Assembly (NCBI RefSeq): GCF_029255285.1
Contig: NZ_JAPUVI010000022.1
Span: 62,001 to 126,000, forward strand
DNA: 64,000 nt
Origin: Accumulibacter sp.
GTDB lineage: Bacteria; Pseudomonadota; Gammaproteobacteria; Burkholderiales; Rhodocyclaceae
Direction: 5' to 3'
Shown here: in pieces, positions 35,415 to 44,581 of the stretch
Numbering within the stretch: position 1 is the stretch's first letter
Layout of the letters: each line of letters starts with the position of its first letter
Made by a program: the position numbers and the translations under genes
The notes under the pieces: generated by a model
Seen by the model: only the letters and a program-made list of their open reading frames with translations
Databases searched by the model: none
What the model was told of the DNA's origin: nothing

Positions 35415-36779
35415 CTAATCTGGAAGTTCCTTCGTCGTCAAAAAATTCTTCACCAATCTGAACTTTCCACTTGTCTCTCTAGCTATCTTCTCAACCGTCT
35501 GTATCGTAATCGTAACGCGGTCTCCGAGACGTAATAGCAGAGCTCTTCTAAATCTGTCTTCTTGCTCTTGATCATAACCTGTGCCGGAAACTACAAAAAC
35601 CGTGACCGAGTCCACACTCTCTTGAACAATCTGAAAGCAAACAATTCCCTTCACATCCTTAGTGCAGTTACTAATGTTTCCAAGGTTCACTCGCCCGTTT
35701 TGAGGTGACCATAGAAAGTCCGACGTACGCCCGTCAATAAACTCCACTACCGGGAACGCGGACCCACACGAGCACCGGTAATCCGATGGCGCCAATTTTA
35801 CGCGGTCGCCGATCCGATAGCGAATCAAAGGAGTGCCGCGGGTACTAAACGAGGTCACCAGCAACTGTCCTTCGATAGTCGGCTCAAGATCATCGTCAAC
35901 CACCTCAAAAACACCCGTTAAAGGATGAATATGCAACCCGCCATTTTCGCATTCAAGTATAAACGGCGCTCCTTCAGAAGAGGCGTACTGATCATACAAA
36001 CGGCACCCAAGCACACTACCAATCACCTCCCGATACGTTGGAAGGACCGTTTCGGCTGTTGGGAAAAACGCTCGCACGGAGCCCTTAAACTCAAGCCCTC
36101 GCTCACGCGCCATGACACACATATCATAAACACTCGACGGAAACCCGACAATGAACTCGGGAGCGAACGACGTAAAAGATCGCCAATAAGCATCAAAGTT
36201 ATCTGAGGAAATGTGAAATGTCGAAAAGTATCGTATGTTCCTTAGGTGGTCATCTCTATAACAAATTCCCCGAGCCAAGTCGCCGCGGCGAGCAACAGCC
36301 TTTCCGCTAAACCACGCCGTCCTTTTTCCTTGCGCATATCCATAAGCTGACCGAAACAAGTCAAGAATGGCATGTCGCTCCTGAATATCTTCAAGTGTGT
36401 AGACCACCTTCATCGAGGCACCCGTGGTACCCCCGGTTAAGCTAACATCTCCCTCTTTCTCCGCGACAGTTTTAATTAAATCGAGGTTGTTGAGTAGCTG
36501 TTCTTTCTCTAAAACTGGGAAAGACATCAGATCACTTGGCGAGTAGTCCCGATACCAAACGGATCGCCGAACGGCATGCTCAAGAAACTCCCGCAACCTA
36601 CGCTGCTGCTCCCTATCAATTGTAAAAAAATCCGCATCTCTAAAGTCACTAAAATACTTGAGGTAGCCCCTATACGCTCCACCTCGCCGTCTCTTGTGAA
36701 GCCACATGTTATAGAGAGTGATGGCGAGGTTCTGAATGCAGACGGGCGCATAGGAAAGAACAATCTCCTTCGTTTTCAT
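35415..36779 (-). CDS. CapK-like adenylate-forming protein (phenylacetate-CoA ligase family)
   Basis: A 454-residue member of the ANL adenylating superfamily, in the CapK/PaaK branch common in capsule and O-antigen clusters. Motifs seen are the P-loop SLTGGTTGASMKV, YDQYASSEGAPF (the SSEG core), and FSTRGTPLIRYRIGDRV with the conserved aspartate. CSCGSAFPVVEFIDGRTSDFL follows; its two cysteines are typical of a small metal knuckle in this family. It probably activates a carboxylic acid for attachment to the glycan, but its substrate is unknown. The ATG overlaps the stop of the preceding glycosyltransferase by 4 bp, so it is co-translated with it. Confidence 0.85.
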   Translation of the reverse strand: MKTKEIVLSYAPVCIQNLAITLYNMWLHKRRRGGAYRGYLKYFSDFRDADFFTIDREQQRRLREFLEHAVRRSVWYRDYSPSDLMSFPVLEKEQLLNNLDLIKTVAEKEGDVSLTGGTTGASMKVVYTLEDIQERHAILDLFRSAYGYAQGKRTAWFSGKAVARRGDLARGICYRDDHLRNIRYFSTFHISSDNFDAYWRSFTSFAPEFIVGFPSSVYDMCVMARERGLEFKGSVRAFFPTAETVLPTYREVIGSVLGCRLYDQYASSEGAPFILECENGGLHIHPLTGVFEVVDDDLEPTIEGQLLVTSFSTRGTPLIRYRIGDRVKLAPSDYRCSCGSAFPVVEFIDGRTSDFLWSPQNGRVNLGNISNCTKDVKGIVCFQIVQESVDSVTVFVVSGTGYDQEQEDRFRRALLLRLGDRVTITIQTVEKIARETSGKFRLVKNFLTTKELPD

Positions 36780-37864
36780 GATCTGACAGCCTTTTCGTAT
36801 ACTGAAACGTGCTGCACGCAGGCCCTATGAATTGTAAATTCGTAGCTATTGGCAAGTGCGTTATTCGAAAATTCTCGCCGCCTCATCGAGTCGCCTAAAA
36901 GTAGACCTAGTCCGTTCGAAAACGCATCGGGGTCATCTGGAGGCACGACAATCCCGTTTCTTAGAACTTCGATAACTTCGCGACAGCCACCAACGTCCGT
37001 TACGACACACGGCAACCCTGACAGACCTGCCTCGATAAGAGCTATGGGCACACCTTCCCAGGCTGAGGACATCAAGAATACATCTGATTTAGCCAGTTCA
37101 TCAGCGATGTGAGTGCAGTTTCCCAGCAACATAAGATTCTCTGTCAGCCCTAATGCTTGTATATATTTTACCAAGGAATCGACGTGCTCGGCCGGCCCTT
37201 CGCCTGCGATGTAGACCACAAAATTTTCTCTCAACTCGCGTGTCAATCGCGAGATCGCATCAACGAGAAGAAAGTAATTCTTTTGGGGCGTTATCCTGCC
37301 CACCGCAATTCCCCGAAGCTTCTTTCGATTGAACGAGTCAGTAGAGATTTGATGCAACTTAACCGGGTCTACGGCGTTTGTAATCGTAACCACCGGCTTC
37401 CTGGTATAGGAGTGCAGTCTCGATGCGCATAAAGTCGATATTCCTACGTACGTATGAACCCTAAAATTAAACGCTCGAAAGATCCACTGGCTAATTCTTG
37501 GCTCACTGCTATGATGTGTATAAATACAAGGGATTCGTAGTAAAGCGCTAAAGACCACACCATACGGCAGATGGCTGTGGTAAACTTCTACACCATGTTT
37601 TCTTGCAAAGTCTCGTACTCTAGAAACTCCCAGCCACGGCTTCTTTCGGCACTCATTGCCAGCAAAAAAGTACGTTATTCCTTCGGACTCGAGCTCAGCA
37701 AGAAACGCACGCTCGTACTCTAGGTTACGCCCGACATCCGCCGCACGCTCCAAGAAGCCAACATAGACTCTGTGGCCGACTCGCGATAACTCTTTGCTCA
37801 AGTCTTTTACATAAACCTCCGCACCACCCGAAGCTGGGCATGAAATGAAATGAAGTATGTTCAT
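36776..37864 (-). CDS. Glycosyltransferase family 4
   Basis: A 362-residue GT-B glycosyltransferase. The N-terminus ILHFISCPASGGAEVYVKDL is the classical GT4 opening with the GG(A/S)E motif. The donor half has AVGRITPQKNYFLLVDA, then SSAWEGVPIALIEAGLSGLPCVVTDVGGCREVI with the EX7E acid pair. It likely transfers a hexose or similar sugar to a lipid-linked intermediate. The stop overlaps the CapK-like gene by 4 bp. The gap of about 245 bp upstream toward the polymerase gene holds no gene. Codon use is much less GC-biased than in the flanking chromosome. Confidence 0.9.
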   Translation of the reverse strand: MNILHFISCPASGGAEVYVKDLSKELSRVGHRVYVGFLERAADVGRNLEYERAFLAELESEGITYFFAGNECRKKPWLGVSRVRDFARKHGVEVYHSHLPYGVVFSALLRIPCIYTHHSSEPRISQWIFRAFNFRVHTYVGISTLCASRLHSYTRKPVVTITNAVDPVKLHQISTDSFNRKKLRGIAVGRITPQKNYFLLVDAISRLTRELRENFVVYIAGEGPAEHVDSLVKYIQALGLTENLMLLGNCTHIADELAKSDVFLMSSAWEGVPIALIEAGLSGLPCVVTDVGGCREVIEVLRNGIVVPPDDPDAFSNGLGLLLGDSMRRREFSNNALANSYEFTIHRACVQHVSVYEKAVRS

Positions 37865-38109
37865 CGCTTTAAAAAAAGTTATATTATAGTGGAGATCACA
37901 GAACTACTCACTAATCCGCGAGGTCCACTTACAAGAAAAGCAGGGCTGGTGAGCAGAACCACCACCAGAGTGAGCGAAAAGGACTGATTTTATTGTTACC
38001 GCAACCAGCCACGCCAGCTATTAAGTCGATTCGTATATTAACTTGCTTATCGACTAAACCAGGTTTTTGTTACTAAACGCGTGAGTGTGCGCATCAGAGT
38101 ACGCCACGA

Positions 38110-39357
38110 CTATCCGCGTTCCCGCCATACCCGACCAGCTTCTATTGGAAAAATTCGGCCCCATCGAAGCAACACCCCAAGAATAATCCACATCGGAAGC
38201 AATTGATTATAGCCGGTAACAAAGCCACCACAGCAAAGCCAGACGAACAAAACTGACAAGCCGACCAGCTTCTGTCTCGAACTAGCAATCGAACGATAGA
38301 TCAAACTAAAACACCAAAACAAAGCACCAACTCCAACCAAACCTGTTCCCATTACATAGCCTATCAAGACACTGTGAACGGTTTCACCTCCTGTGGCCCT
38401 AGATGACAAAACCACTACCTGGTCTAAACCATATCCAAAAAGAATTGTCGACATTTCTCCGGCATTGAGACTGGCTGTAATTCCGAAGATCAACGACGCC
38501 ATCCTTACATTCCACGAAGCATCTTTATCATCCAGACTATCAAGCCGACTCGTCCAAACTTCAAACATAAGGTCGCCAATGTATAACATTACAACTATGA
38601 TACCAATAACACGCGATGCTCTTACTAAACCGCCTTTCTTGCTCTCGACGAACATGAATCTCATTATTACTGGCAAAAAGCCACACAGCAAGATCACCGC
38701 GCCTCCTGTTCTGCTCAGGTAAATCATGAAAGTACCTGCTATGACAGAACCTAAGTAGAAGCCGCGACGAGAAAACGATAGCACCCTTTTATCCGACGGA
38801 AACAATGCTAGCCCGAGAAGAATAACCAGCCACGGCCCAACGCTCGCGAACATTGCCGAAGGCTCTGGAAAGAGTCCAAAAGAACGTTTAGTGTAGACAG
38901 CAAAAACGTTCTGCGCCGCTTCCGTGTCCAGTGGAGCAAAAGAGGGGTTAACGAATAACCAAGCGAATGGAAAGTGCTCCATCTGATAAGAAATCTGTTG
39001 AACGACTCCCAAGGCGCTCTGAAGAAGTATCGCTGCCGCCGACCATGTGAGAATTCTATGAAAAGGTAGACGGTCAGCGACAGCGCTTCCCGCCACCGTA
39101 GCTAATAGCGCAACGCCAGTCATCGCGGTGGCGTTCCATACCGTCTCGGACGCTGTCCCAAACGATGCGGAAAGCAGCAGCGGAAGCATCCAAATAAAAT
39201 AGAACTTCACTGCCGTCCGCGGTAGCCAGGCATGTCGTATTAGTTGTGTAACTAAGATAACTACCGAGAGCACATGAGCAATTTGCAGTCCCGTGGACTT
39301 ACCAAGTGGCAGCGCCGGATAAGGAAAAAAGGAAAAAAAAGAAAACGCAGATGACAT
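38110..39357 (-). CDS. O-antigen polymerase/ligase-like membrane protein
   Basis: A 415-residue inner-membrane protein with about 10-12 hydrophobic segments and a large loop near residues 140-170. Such a layout is typical of Wzy polymerases and WaaL/PglL ligases. The FGYGLDQ segment followed by TVHSVLIGYVMGTGLVG matches the H-NxxL-like region of the Wzy_C family, here HSVLIGY. Within the cluster it is the best candidate to polymerise repeat units or move glycan to an acceptor. Sequence identity in this family is low, so polymerase versus ligase cannot be decided. Confidence 0.75.
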   Translation of the reverse strand: MSSAFSFFSFFPYPALPLGKSTGLQIAHVLSVVILVTQLIRHAWLPRTAVKFYFIWMLPLLLSASFGTASETVWNATAMTGVALLATVAGSAVADRLPFHRILTWSAAAILLQSALGVVQQISYQMEHFPFAWLFVNPSFAPLDTEAAQNVFAVYTKRSFGLFPEPSAMFASVGPWLVILLGLALFPSDKRVLSFSRRGFYLGSVIAGTFMIYLSRTGGAVILLCGFLPVIMRFMFVESKKGGLVRASRVIGIIVVMLYIGDLMFEVWTSRLDSLDDKDASWNVRMASLIFGITASLNAGEMSTILFGYGLDQVVVLSSRATGGETVHSVLIGYVMGTGLVGVGALFWCFSLIYRSIASSRQKLVGLSVLFVWLCCGGFVTGYNQLLPMWIILGVLLRWGRIFPIEAGRVWRERG

Positions 39358-39735
39358 GGCAATCCAATTATAAAAGACTTATGCTGTTTTGTTGTGAATC
39401 AGGCTTATAGAGGGCAGTGTTTCACTTCAGGTCTTTGGGCTTGCCCCTCACCCGCTCATTTTAGCTCCTATCCGGGGGCCAATTAGTCTGGCACTAGGGG
39501 CGGGTGTTGGAGCTAGCCACAAAAATCCCAGAAAGCCTAGCGCTTTCGACGCAAAGAGTTCTCTTCGCTCGCACTTGACGGCACTTGAAACGCTGGTGTG
39601 TCCCACCTCTGCGTTTAGCTGAATCCCGCATCAGGAGCAGGGATGGCTTCTTTCACACGAAACTACATAGATCCTCATGAAACTATCAAGAGCCCATCGA
39701 ATAGCTTGTCAAAAATGCTATACAACTAACGTCTT
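39358..39735. other. Gap in the polysaccharide cluster without a gene
   Basis: About 378 bp between the polymerase-like gene and the next glycosyltransferase. No open frame has a family likeness, and no IS or RNA gene was recognised. It is likely a scar of gene loss or rearrangement in a cluster whose other genes are close together or overlapping. Confidence 0.5.
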
Positions 39736-40956
39736 CTAAAATTCACCGTTCGAATATACTCGGCTATACACCTCAAGTAGGCTCTTGGCATGCATATCCC
39801 AACTCAACTCTTTAATAGCTAGCCCGAGACCGGACTCGTAGCAACCCGACCGGCTACGGGCGAGTGCTACGCTCATTGCCTCGCTCAAGTTTTCAGCAGT
39901 AAGTTGGGAAACTGTTTCACCAATATTAAAACGCCGCACAACCTCGCCAACCGCCCCAGCCATCGACGAGACGACCGGAACCCCGAAGCCAAGCGCGTTA
40001 AACAAGACTCCGCTTTGTGCCGAAAAGTCTTCATAAGGAAGTACCACAATACATGCTTTCGCGAACATCAAAGGAAGGTCGCAATCTAAAATAAAGTGAT
40101 CAAACAGATCAATGCTAATCCCTTCACTCCTAGCCAAAGCCATCAACGGGCGTATTTCGTTATTGAAGTAATTCTGTTCTTCCGGGTATCCAGCGATTAC
40201 TAGCTTCTCGACAAACTTCTTTTGGCGGACCGCCTGGATTAGAACGTGCAAACCCTTGTTTCGTCGAATGTTGCCAAAGAAGAGAATACTATCGCGGCGA
40301 ATTCGCGGTTCGAAAGATGGCAAGTCATTTCTCTTACTCCACACACCATGTGGCGCCACCTCCACGAGACGACTACGGCTCCCTAGAATCGCGTAAAGAT
40401 TTTCACGAAGACTATCGCTATGCACAACCAAAGCGTCGCACTGTAAGAACGTAAGTTTTCTCACGGAGTCTACTAAAGTCTGAGGAATATAATGTGGATA
40501 GCGATGCAGCCGAACGTTGTGAACGGTATAGACAACCTTTCTCTTAAGTATTTTCCGCAACAAAAAAATCACAGCGGGCCCAAGCCATAAGCTTAACTCC
40601 TGAAAGTGAACCAGTCCTACCAACGGATGATCTCTCAACCAACTGAGCAGCGTCCACTCCCGCCGAAAATAATAAACGACGCGCGACAAACGCCAAATCC
40701 AGACTGTTGAATAAGCGTTTTTTGGCTTTTGTATGGGCAACAACCTGTAAATTTGGTAAATGGAAGAAGAAAAACGCTCCGCCAGGTTCGCACTCGTAAC
40801 AAGGGAAAAATCGTAATGAACGCCGGAAATACAGGATTGCCTCGCCGCAGCTTCCAGCACCTCCTGGCTGTAAAGAGCATGGCCGCCAGCGCTGGACGGC
40901 GTATACATCGCTACAGAAAGAGTTTTCGGCGATGCTGTGGAATAAAAACTCGGCAT
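39736..40956 (-). CDS. Glycosyltransferase family 4
   Basis: A GT-B glycosyltransferase of about 406 residues. After a short leader it has LSVAMYTPSSAGGHALYSQEVL, the GG region of GT4 acceptor domains. The linker TVHNVRLHRYPHYIP follows, and the donor half has FFGNIRRNKGLHVLIQAV and YEDFSAQSGVLFNALGFGVPVVSSMAGAVGEVV. The final acid pair is less canonical than EX7E, reading SAQSGVLFNAL, so catalysis may use different residues. The start is uncertain: an in-frame GTG at 41031 adds 25 residues, and neither start has a strong ribosome site. Confidence 0.82.
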   Translation of the reverse strand: MPSFYSTASPKTLSVAMYTPSSAGGHALYSQEVLEAAARQSCISGVHYDFSLVTSANLAERFSSSIYQIYRLLPIQKPKNAYSTVWIWRLSRVVYYFRREWTLLSWLRDHPLVGLVHFQELSLWLGPAVIFLLRKILKRKVVYTVHNVRLHRYPHYIPQTLVDSVRKLTFLQCDALVVHSDSLRENLYAILGSRSRLVEVAPHGVWSKRNDLPSFEPRIRRDSILFFGNIRRNKGLHVLIQAVRQKKFVEKLVIAGYPEEQNYFNNEIRPLMALARSEGISIDLFDHFILDCDLPLMFAKACIVVLPYEDFSAQSGVLFNALGFGVPVVSSMAGAVGEVVRRFNIGETVSQLTAENLSEAMSVALARSRSGCYESGLGLAIKELSWDMHAKSLLEVYSRVYSNGEF

Positions 40957-41070
40957 GGTTATCAGATAGGATAGAAAATCTAACGGAAAAAATTTTTCGG
41001 CGCAGGCGTGATTAAATATCTTTAAAATCACCTGCGGCCTAAATCGCTGGAAAAGATTTGTTGTCTACTA

Positions 41071-42345
41071 TTATTTTTTTCCAAGAGCAATGGAGGCACT
41101 CAACCAGATCGCAACGGCACCTTCAGCGACGACACATGCCCAGACGATATCGGCAAGCGTAACCGAAATAACTGACTTCGCGGCAAAAGCGAAGACATAC
41201 GCTACAGTCATGGCCGCAGTATAATGCGGGCCAGCTCCAGCGGCAAAGTAGTGTCTCGCTGCTAGTTGATTTGTCGACATAACAAAAAAGTAGATTGAAT
41301 AAGGAAAAATAAGGGCTGTGACGATGGCTGTATGCTCTGGGCTAAAACTGCCTCTCTCATATATAAGGCGTACTAGGGCTTCGCCGAACATGGCCATTGC
41401 CAAAGCGATTGCGACATTTGGTAAACAAAATAGAAAAAAAGTGATTCTTGGTAGAGCGGTATCTCGCGCCATGGCACGTGCGGCGGCTGACTGATAGATT
41501 TGTCCTAGCTGCGAACTTACTAGGGATAGCGGTAGCATACCAATTCGCATCGCGAAAGCGTTGACAGCGACCAGTCCTTCTCCCAATCTCGCCGCGAAGT
41601 ACACATTGGACAATTGATTCAGGTTAAAGCCAATATTTTCAATCGATGAAGCGGCAAGCGAGCGGCCAAAATTATAGAACTCTAGTGCCGGTATCCGGCT
41701 GTCAGCTTTCTTGATACGCTTCTTAAGCACTGCTAACGCTATTATTCCGGTGAGAAACGTACCAATCGTGTACGACCATGGAAGTGCCTGGGTGAGATGG
41801 GTAGCGTCGGCGGCTAGGAGATAGAAGAATACCAGAGCCACAAGCATAGCGGCGGATTGAATTCCGGCCAGAAGTGTAGCCGCGATGTGCGCGCGCTCTC
41901 CGTGTAAAACTCCAAACGCAACTCCGGTCACAACGATGGGAAGTATCGCCAAAGTCAGGATTTCTGCAAAGACATCAAGTAAGGGGTTAGCGTGACGGAA
42001 GCCAAGGAATAGCGCTAGATGTTCAGGAGGCAACATGGCCAATGTGATGCTGAGGGCAGTTGCCAAACAGACCAGGGCGTAGAATATTGGCCGTAGAAAA
42101 CTCCCTCCTCGTTTCGCTTCATCGTAACGAGCATAAGCAGGAACAAACGCTAAATTAAAAGCTCCCATCATATAACTTAGAACGAACGATAGTAGCTGCT
42201 GTATTGCGAAGTAGGCGTCAGTTACGTGAGAAACGCCAAACAAACTGGAAACCATGACCTCACGCAAGAACGCGAGCCCCTTTCCTACGGCATTTATTGT
42301 AAGCTGCAACAGCGCGCCGTGCCATCGGCGACGATTATCCCTCAT
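41071..42345 (-). CDS. MurJ/MviN-like lipid-linked glycan flippase
   Basis: A 424-residue polytopic membrane protein of the MOP superfamily, MurJ/MviN branch. The N-terminal part has LREVMVSSLFGVSHVTDAYFAIQQL and NLAFVPAYARYDEAKR, both characteristic MurJ segments (helix 1 and the charged loop after helix 2). Later are NAFAMRIGMLPLSLVSSQ and the LIYERGSFSPEHTA motif. Chromosomal MurJ is about 510-520 residues with 14 helices, so this shorter version is likely a cluster-specific flippase for lipid-linked oligosaccharide, the counterpart of Wzx. It is the first gene of the minus-strand run. Confidence 0.85.
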   Translation of the reverse strand: MRDNRRRWHGALLQLTINAVGKGLAFLREVMVSSLFGVSHVTDAYFAIQQLLSFVLSYMMGAFNLAFVPAYARYDEAKRGGSFLRPIFYALVCLATALSITLAMLPPEHLALFLGFRHANPLLDVFAEILTLAILPIVVTGVAFGVLHGERAHIAATLLAGIQSAAMLVALVFFYLLAADATHLTQALPWSYTIGTFLTGIIALAVLKKRIKKADSRIPALEFYNFGRSLAASSIENIGFNLNQLSNVYFAARLGEGLVAVNAFAMRIGMLPLSLVSSQLGQIYQSAAARAMARDTALPRITFFLFCLPNVAIALAMAMFGEALVRLIYERGSFSPEHTAIVTALIFPYSIYFFVMSTNQLAARHYFAAGAGPHYTAAMTVAYVFAFAAKSVISVTLADIVWACVVAEGAVAIWLSASIALGKK

Positions 42346-43319
42346 TTGAGAAGAATCACCGGCGATTGAGCGGTGCGGTTGGGCGAGTTTGTAGCGTAGA
42401 CTAGTGAAAAAAACATTTCTAGAGAATTCTCGCAGCTTTTTTAACCGGTTTTACGTCATGGAAGCTTGGCTCTTCGCCTGTTACGGGCCGTCAATATTCG
42501 TGCAAATCTGGCAGGAAAAAACTGCTTGAATGGCAATAAGCGCGAAGCTGGCGTATTTTCAATTTGATTACACTTATGACCGCCGGGAAAAGGGTACGCT
42601 GTGCCTAGGCGAATAAGGCCACACCCTGCTCCTGGCACGACTAGGGCGCCACTCTATTGTGCGCTCCGCCACGAGACCATTTGTAGGCTGGAAAAAACTC
42701 TGCGCTAAGAATCTGCTGTCGTGCCTACCATTAACGTGGCCTGAGGGAAGCCAATTTAAAGCCTATTAATGCCGCGAACGGCATGGTAAGAGTGGCAAAC
42801 TCGAAACCATTACGTCGCTTGCGTGGAAGCACACGAGCAACTCGTAATAACGGTTGGCCGGGTCAGACGTTACCACCCGCGATTAGGGCACTATGGGACT
42901 TGGCAGACGTAGGCAACGACTGGAGCTTCTCTCTGTGTTTGAGACGACCTAGTCTGGTGGTTGCCCCGATGTTATTTCTAAATATCGGTGGCACTAAGGC
43001 TATACCGGACACAGAGGATTCGAAGACGCTACCGCTATGCCCGAATACACGCGCATTGAGCACCTGCCATGGGTGTGTCACCAAAATCTACTCCATTTTG
43101 TTAGTTCATTCCAGCGTCTTGTCGGGATTATATCGTCCTAACACCAGCACGACGACCCAAGACCGTCGCTGCGAGAAAGATCGGCCGCACTTCAGTAGAA
43201 CTGCACGGGAATACTAGGGGAAGCGGTGGCTCAAAGCAAGGACTACAAAGGGTGCCAGTAGTAAAAGTGGACCGCCAAGGCCAAGACAAGAATCGGTGAA
43301 ACGACCCCGTTCGGGGCAT
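42346..43319. other. Decayed intergenic region upstream of the polysaccharide cluster
   Basis: About 970 bp with only short open frames on both strands, none with a recognisable family or ribosome site. Base composition is mixed. It probably carries the promoter for the minus-strand polysaccharide genes and degraded sequence linked with the IS3 remnant to its right. No RNA gene was recognised. Confidence 0.5.
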
Positions 43320-44029
43320 ATCCTTATACACAAGTCACCCCGGAGCCGCCTCACGCATGAACTGGAAATCGAAGACGCAGTCCATGACGCGCTGCTAGCG
43401 TTGCCCAGATGCCGCCAGTAGCAGGTTGCCCCAGGATGACGAGTGACGACTTTCAGTGTTGTAGCTAGACTGGCCGAGGCGTACGGGCAGCCCAGAGCAG
43501 CCTCGATGCGGGATCTAAGCACGACGAATCTCGGTTACGATCTGCAGTTGTTCGATGTTACGGGCCGACGGAGCCCGCGACCACGCCGCGTAGAACCCGC
43601 TGGTTGATACCCTCTCACACATTGGCCGGATCAGATACGCGTCGATAGGCGCTTCGTTGCACACGTACTTCACATCGGCTCCTTTATGAAGTACACCGCC
43701 GCCTTCTTCAATATCTTTCTCTCCGTCCATCCGCCCGCTTCGCAAGCTCGTGCGGCAGTCGCGTCAGAGCCGCTTCCGGTTCGCTCTCCAGCGACCTCGT
43801 TGACGCCTGGGTGGGTGGCTCGCCTTTACGCACCTGAAAAAAACAGTTCGCCAACGTCCTCGACGACATTTCCAATGATCGCGCTACCGCCGAAGCACTG
43901 CGCGCACTCCCGACCATCGGCTACACCGTGCCCGCTCTAGCGGCTAACTCCGATTCACTTTTTTCATGTCGAACTCTTACAAGGTCAATAGACCACACCT
44001 CATGGCGTCCATTTTTTGGGTCCAGATCA
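43320..44029 (-). mobile_element. Degenerate IS3-family insertion sequence
   Basis: On the minus strand, 43708-43917 codes an OrfA-like helix-turn-helix piece (AVARSLEMSSRTLAN, then QVRKGEP). 43515-43745 codes the start of OrfB (ADVKYVCNEA, then MCERVSTSGFYAAWSRAP), the HTH_21-type region of IS3 transposases. Further down, near 43330-43395, a VMDCVFDF-like piece resembles the catalytic-core start. Frameshifts and stops separate them. The sequence at 44004-44029, read on the minus strand, starts TGATCTGGACCC, like an IS3 terminal inverted repeat. The right boundary is therefore fair, but the left end is not found. Confidence 0.65.
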
Positions 44030-44136
44030 CCGCACGCGCTCTTCGCTACACGCCCGCATGGCGCGCCTGAGCAACAACTCCGATCGCTCTTGTGCTGCGG
44101 TCTGAGTCCTTGATCGAAGGAGCAAGTACCAACTAT

Positions 44137-44460
44137 TTAGCGATGATCAAGATACTTCTTCTTCAAAGCATCGTCGCGAAGCCGATCGCGATCTTCCGCC
44201 GTCAACGGTGAGCCACTCTCGATCTGTTGCCTCCATGGCCCGAGTATGTCATTGATGGCTTCGCGAATTGACGGTTGCGATGGAGACGTGTCACCGCGCT
44301 GCCCACCTACGGAAGCCTGTTCCCCCGAGCAGTCACCTCTCACGGCTGCGACTAGTTCGTGATCAGGAATAAACACCGTCAAGTGGATTCTAGAGTGCTT
44401 CAGATGGACGCCGGCCGGCAGCACTAGGCGCCCGTCGTCGTAAATAGCTTCCACTTGCAT
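44137..44460 (-). CDS. AF2212-like (DUF104) antitoxin, orphan
   Basis: A 107-residue protein whose first 35 residues, MQVEAIYDDGRLVLPAGVHL followed by RIHLTVFIPDHEL, match the AF2212/VapB-type antitoxin fold (DUF104). Members usually open an operon with a PIN-domain ribonuclease toxin. Residues 65-107 are charged and helical and could bind a toxin. No toxin gene follows: downstream is the IS3 remnant, so the partner may have been lost. The ATG at 44460 was chosen because the family starts there; the frame extends upstream through unrelated sequence. A GGAGATG-like ribosome site lies just upstream. Confidence 0.72.
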   Translation of the reverse strand: MQVEAIYDDGRLVLPAGVHLKHSRIHLTVFIPDHELVAAVRGDCSGEQASVGGQRGDTSPSQPSIREAINDILGPWRQQIESGSPLTAEDRDRLRDDALKKKYLDHR

Positions 44461-44537
44461 ACTTGCATCTCCTCTCACTGGAGTAAACCGGCGACCGGAC
44501 GTTGCCTTTTCCCTTCGGTGCGCCCCCGCCCCCAAGA

Positions 44538-44570
44538 GGAGCCGCTGGCCTCGAAGGCCGTAGCGGCTCC
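44538..44570 (-). terminator. Strong hairpin downstream of alanine dehydrogenase
   Basis: GGAGCCGCT and AGCGGCTCC pair as 9-bp perfect arms, with an inner GGCC-TCGAA-GGCC stem-loop, 12 bp past the stop of ald. No U-tract follows on the minus strand, so it may stabilise the 3' end rather than terminate intrinsically. Confidence 0.45.
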
Positions 44571-44581
44571 CGGCGGCGGCG

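Noticed and set aside
42783-43217. A 144-codon plus-strand frame in the decayed region
   Set aside because: It has no family likeness or ribosome site, and lies in sequence beside a degraded IS3 element.
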